IMG/VR virus record: IMGVR_UViG_3300030202_000025
Location: 1 to 24,290 of that record
Origin: a virus
Length of the DNA stretch: 24,290 nucleotides
Direction: 5' to 3' (one strand)
The notes under the pieces: model-generated
What the model was told of the DNA's origin: nothing
Databases searched by the model: none
The model's input: only the letters and a program-made list of their open reading frames with translations
Part shown: positions 22,552 through 24,290 of the stretch, piece by piece
Position numbering within the stretch: position 1 is the stretch's first letter
How the letters are laid out: each line of letters opens with the position of its first letter
Position numbers and translations under genes: made by a program

Positions 22552-23628
22552 ATGGCTTATACAGATATAGACGACCCATCAGCATACTTTCAGACAACTC
22601 TTTATACTGGTAATGGTAGTACAAATGCTATTACTAATAGTGGCAATTCTGATCTATCTCCAAATTGGGTTTGGATTAAAAATAGGAGTGGTGCTGACCA
22701 TCATGCTCTTTATGATAGTGTAAGAGGTGCAAATAAATATTTATCCTCAGGTAGAGATATTCTTGAAGCTACCCAATCAGATGGATTAATGTCTTTTAAT
22801 AGTGATGGTTTTACTGTTGGAGCAGATGGTGGTGTAAATACAAATTCAAATAATTTTGTAGCTTGGCAATGGAAAACTGGAACTTCTGTATCTGGAACGA
22901 CAACTGGTTCTGGAACTGGTAAAGCATATTCTGGTTCAGTAAATACTGATGCTGGATTTTCAATTATAACTTATGTTGCAAATGGTACTGCTGGTCATAC
23001 AATCCCACATCATTTAGGTGCAGCACCAAAGTGGGTAATTTGTAAATCAAGATCAGAAAACAGAGGTTTTCCAATTCAACACGTTGGTTTAACAAGTGCG
23101 GCTTATGCTATTTTTCTTTCCCAGAATAATCCACAAGCAGAACAATTTTCTAGTGGTAGTACAAACACTTGGAACAACACAGCCGCTTCTAGCACAGTTG
23201 TAACTTTAGGAAACAATGCAAACAATAATAAAGATAATGATAGTTATATAATGTATTCTTTCGCAGAAAAAAAAGGCTACTCAAAATTTGGAAAGTACAC
23301 AGGAAATGGAAATGCAGATGGAACATTTGTTTATACAGGATTTAAACCAGCTTGGCTTCTTGTAAAGCAAACAACTGGTGCATCTCAAAATTGGTATCTT
23401 TGGGATAATAAAAGAGATACTTTTAATGTTACAGATACACCATTAAAACCAGATGAAAATACAGCTGAAAGTGGTATTGGTGCATATAATATAGACCTAC
23501 TTTCACAAGGTTTTAAATTTAAAGGTACAGAAATTCAAATAAATGCAAGTGGAGAAACATACATTTTCATGGCTTTTTCAGAGCAAAGTTTTGTTTCATC
23601 ATCTGGTGTACCAGCAACTGCTCGTTGA
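22552..23628 (+). CDS. Repeat-containing tail protein, DUF7483-like
   Basis: This 358-residue protein is preceded by AAAAGGA (22537-22543). Three divergent copies of a ~90-residue unit are visible. Each has an LxPxWVxxK-type strand, a short W/Y-D-x-x-R element, a GF or similar turn, and an ending of the form Y-I-x-W/M-x-(W/F)-x-x-K/E. The copies begin near residues 35 (SPNWVWIKNRSG), 157 (APKWVICKSRSE) and 265 (FKPAWLLVKQTT). I recall this architecture as DUF7483, frequent in marine phage tail regions. It is beta-rich, has no signal peptide, and is probably an accessory adhesin or fibre component, which is inference from position after the LamG/SPRY gene. Confidence 0.75.
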   Translation: MAYTDIDDPSAYFQTTLYTGNGSTNAITNSGNSDLSPNWVWIKNRSGADHHALYDSVRGANKYLSSGRDILEATQSDGLMSFNSDGFTVGADGGVNTNSNNFVAWQWKTGTSVSGTTTGSGTGKAYSGSVNTDAGFSIITYVANGTAGHTIPHHLGAAPKWVICKSRSENRGFPIQHVGLTSAAYAIFLSQNNPQAEQFSSGSTNTWNNTAASSTVVTLGNNANNNKDNDSYIMYSFAEKKGYSKFGKYTGNGNADGTFVYTGFKPAWLLVKQTTGASQNWYLWDNKRDTFNVTDTPLKPDENTAESGIGAYNIDLLSQGFKFKGTEIQINASGETYIFMAFSEQSFVSSSGVPATAR

Positions 23629-23631
23629 TTA

Positions 23632-23844
23632 ATGAAGTTCATGCTGCTTATATCGGTATGCTCTTACATACAACACGAATGCAAAGAACCAATAGAATAC
23701 GATTTTAGATTTAACACTTGGAAAGAATGCGCAATGGCTGCGTTAGACACCAGCCAAAAATATTTAGATTTACAAGATGAAGCAACTATAAACAAATATA
23801 GATTAGCAACTAAATTTAGTTGTGAAGAAATTAAGGAAACGTGA
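23632..23844 (+). CDS. Small four-Cys protein with hydrophobic N-terminus
   Basis: This 70-residue protein starts MKFMLLISVCSYIQHEC and contains Cys at 10, 17, 33 and 64, with a Y-D-F-R-F-N-T-W-K-E-C core and an ATKFSCEE end. Similar proteins with the pattern C-x6-C...(T)W-x-E-C...(A)TKFxC are common in marine phages as hypotheticals. The N-terminus resembles a short signal or membrane-anchoring sequence, and the even Cys number would fit disulphides in the periplasm. It lies just before an XhlA-like membrane gene, so a role in the lysis or envelope-facing block is possible. I cannot assign a function. Confidence 0.65.
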   Translation: MKFMLLISVCSYIQHECKEPIEYDFRFNTWKECAMAALDTSQKYLDLQDEATINKYRLATKFSCEEIKET

Positions 23845-24077
23845 TGGTAAAAAAGAATAAACTTAACTCTAATGTAGAAGATCATAATGGTATTAGAATA
23901 TCTTACCATGAAAAGGTTTGCGCTGAACGAATGAAAACTTTGTTTAAAGCAATCGATGAAATGCGTACAGATATTAGATCATTAAAAGCTGACATGAATA
24001 GAGGTAAAGGAGCTGCTACTATAATAATACTCATAGGTGGTTTACTTGGCTCAATCCTCTACTACTTTACGAAATAG
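23844..24077 (+). CDS. Holin-accessory-like membrane protein (XhlA-like layout)
   Basis: This 77-residue protein has a polar N-terminus, a coiled-coil segment (about 23-52: EKVCAERMKTLFKAIDEMRT and onward) and one C-terminal membrane span (57-75: AATIIILIGGLLGSILYYF). The layout matches XhlA/holin-associated proteins. I chose ATG 23844, overlapping the upstream stop (TGATG), because AGGA at 23834-23837 has better spacing to it than to the GTG at 23841. It probably sits in the inner membrane in the lysis pathway. No endolysin or spanin pair is visible in this window. The identity as a holin is inference from topology. Confidence 0.65.
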   Translation: MVKKNKLNSNVEDHNGIRISYHEKVCAERMKTLFKAIDEMRTDIRSLKADMNRGKGAATIIILIGGLLGSILYYFTK

Positions 24078-24290
24078 AAAAACCAACGCTAAAGGTTTAT
24101 CAAATGAACTACTAGCTGCTGCAAATTTTGCCAAGGATCCAAACTTAATAGTCTTTACACCCATTGGTGCGGGGCCAGTAGATATATTAGTTCTTAACAT
24201 AAAGACGGGGGAGTACACGGCTTATGATGTCAAAACACAAAACTATCGCAAGAATGGTTACAAGATCGCTAGAGCTAGAACTGGCGAACA
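24046..24290 (+). CDS. PD-(D/E)XK nuclease-like protein (5' part, cut by window end)
   Basis: A frame is open from upstream of 24046 to the window edge. A TTG at 24046 with AGGTGG (24035-24040) at good spacing is the most plausible start, overlapping the membrane gene by 32 bases. With that start, residues include NELLAAANFAKDPN (E21), PIGAGPVDILVLN (D46) and YTAYDVKTQ (D61, K63). The E...D...D-x-K order and the beta-hairpin spacing fit the PD-(D/E)XK nuclease superfamily, including small phage resolvase-like proteins. A function in DNA branch resolution or host DNA breakdown is possible. The C-terminal half is missing, so the family is not fixed. Confidence 0.7.
   Translation, partial: MAQSSTTLRNRKTNAKGLSNELLAAANFAKDPNLIVFTPIGAGPVDILVLNIKTGEYTAYDVKTQNYRKNGYKIARARTGE

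Overview
The window is one strand-coherent block of the virion (structural) module of a tailed, short-tailed (podovirus-type) phage. It is AT-rich (roughly a third G+C by eye), and every supported gene reads on the + strand. Genes are packed with 1-8 base overlaps, or with gaps under about 140 bases. No bacterial chromosomal genes, integrase, tRNA or insertion sequence is visible. The AT-rich composition and the DUF7483-type, SPRY-type and DUF4376-like tail genes resemble marine phages of low-GC alphaproteobacteria such as SAR11/Pelagibacter. That host assignment is inference.

Layout. 1-93: end of an unidentified gene. 143-719: three small genes (a basic DUF6321-like protein, a 64-residue unknown, a 32-residue single-span membrane peptide). 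719-1999: large terminase. 2003-2468: two tandem small proteins sharing a C-terminal motif. 2469-5108: portal (head-to-tail connector), a Bbp19-like small protein and scaffold. 5109-5249: structured leader in front of the capsid gene. 5250-6620: major capsid protein and a probable decoration protein. 6634-6665: GC-rich hairpin. 6672-7160: three small genes, two of them very basic. 7161-10513: tail tubular proteins A and B. 10506-18437: four internal/ejected virion proteins in the T7 gp13-14-15-16 order. 18438-18531: hairpin plus T-run gap. 18532-23628: T7-type tail fibre, fibre-assembly-like protein, LamG+SPRY protein and a DUF7483-like repeat protein. 23632-24290: Cys-containing small protein, XhlA/holin-like membrane protein and the start of a PD-(D/E)XK nuclease-like gene cut by the window end.

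How the genes work together. Terminase packages DNA through the portal into a prohead built by scaffold and coat. The tubular proteins form the short tail. The internal proteins are stored in the head and probably ejected with the DNA to cross the envelope. The fibre and lectin-like proteins bind the cell surface. The head and tail proteins resemble T7, but the terminase lies upstream of the portal rather than after the fibre.

The most interesting point is the internal virion protein at 13498-15903. Its C-terminal part carries a recognisable RelA/SpoT (alarmone synthetase / toxSAS-type) domain with nearly all donor-site and catalytic residues. This suggests a nucleotide pyrophosphokinase carried in the particle and injected into the host.
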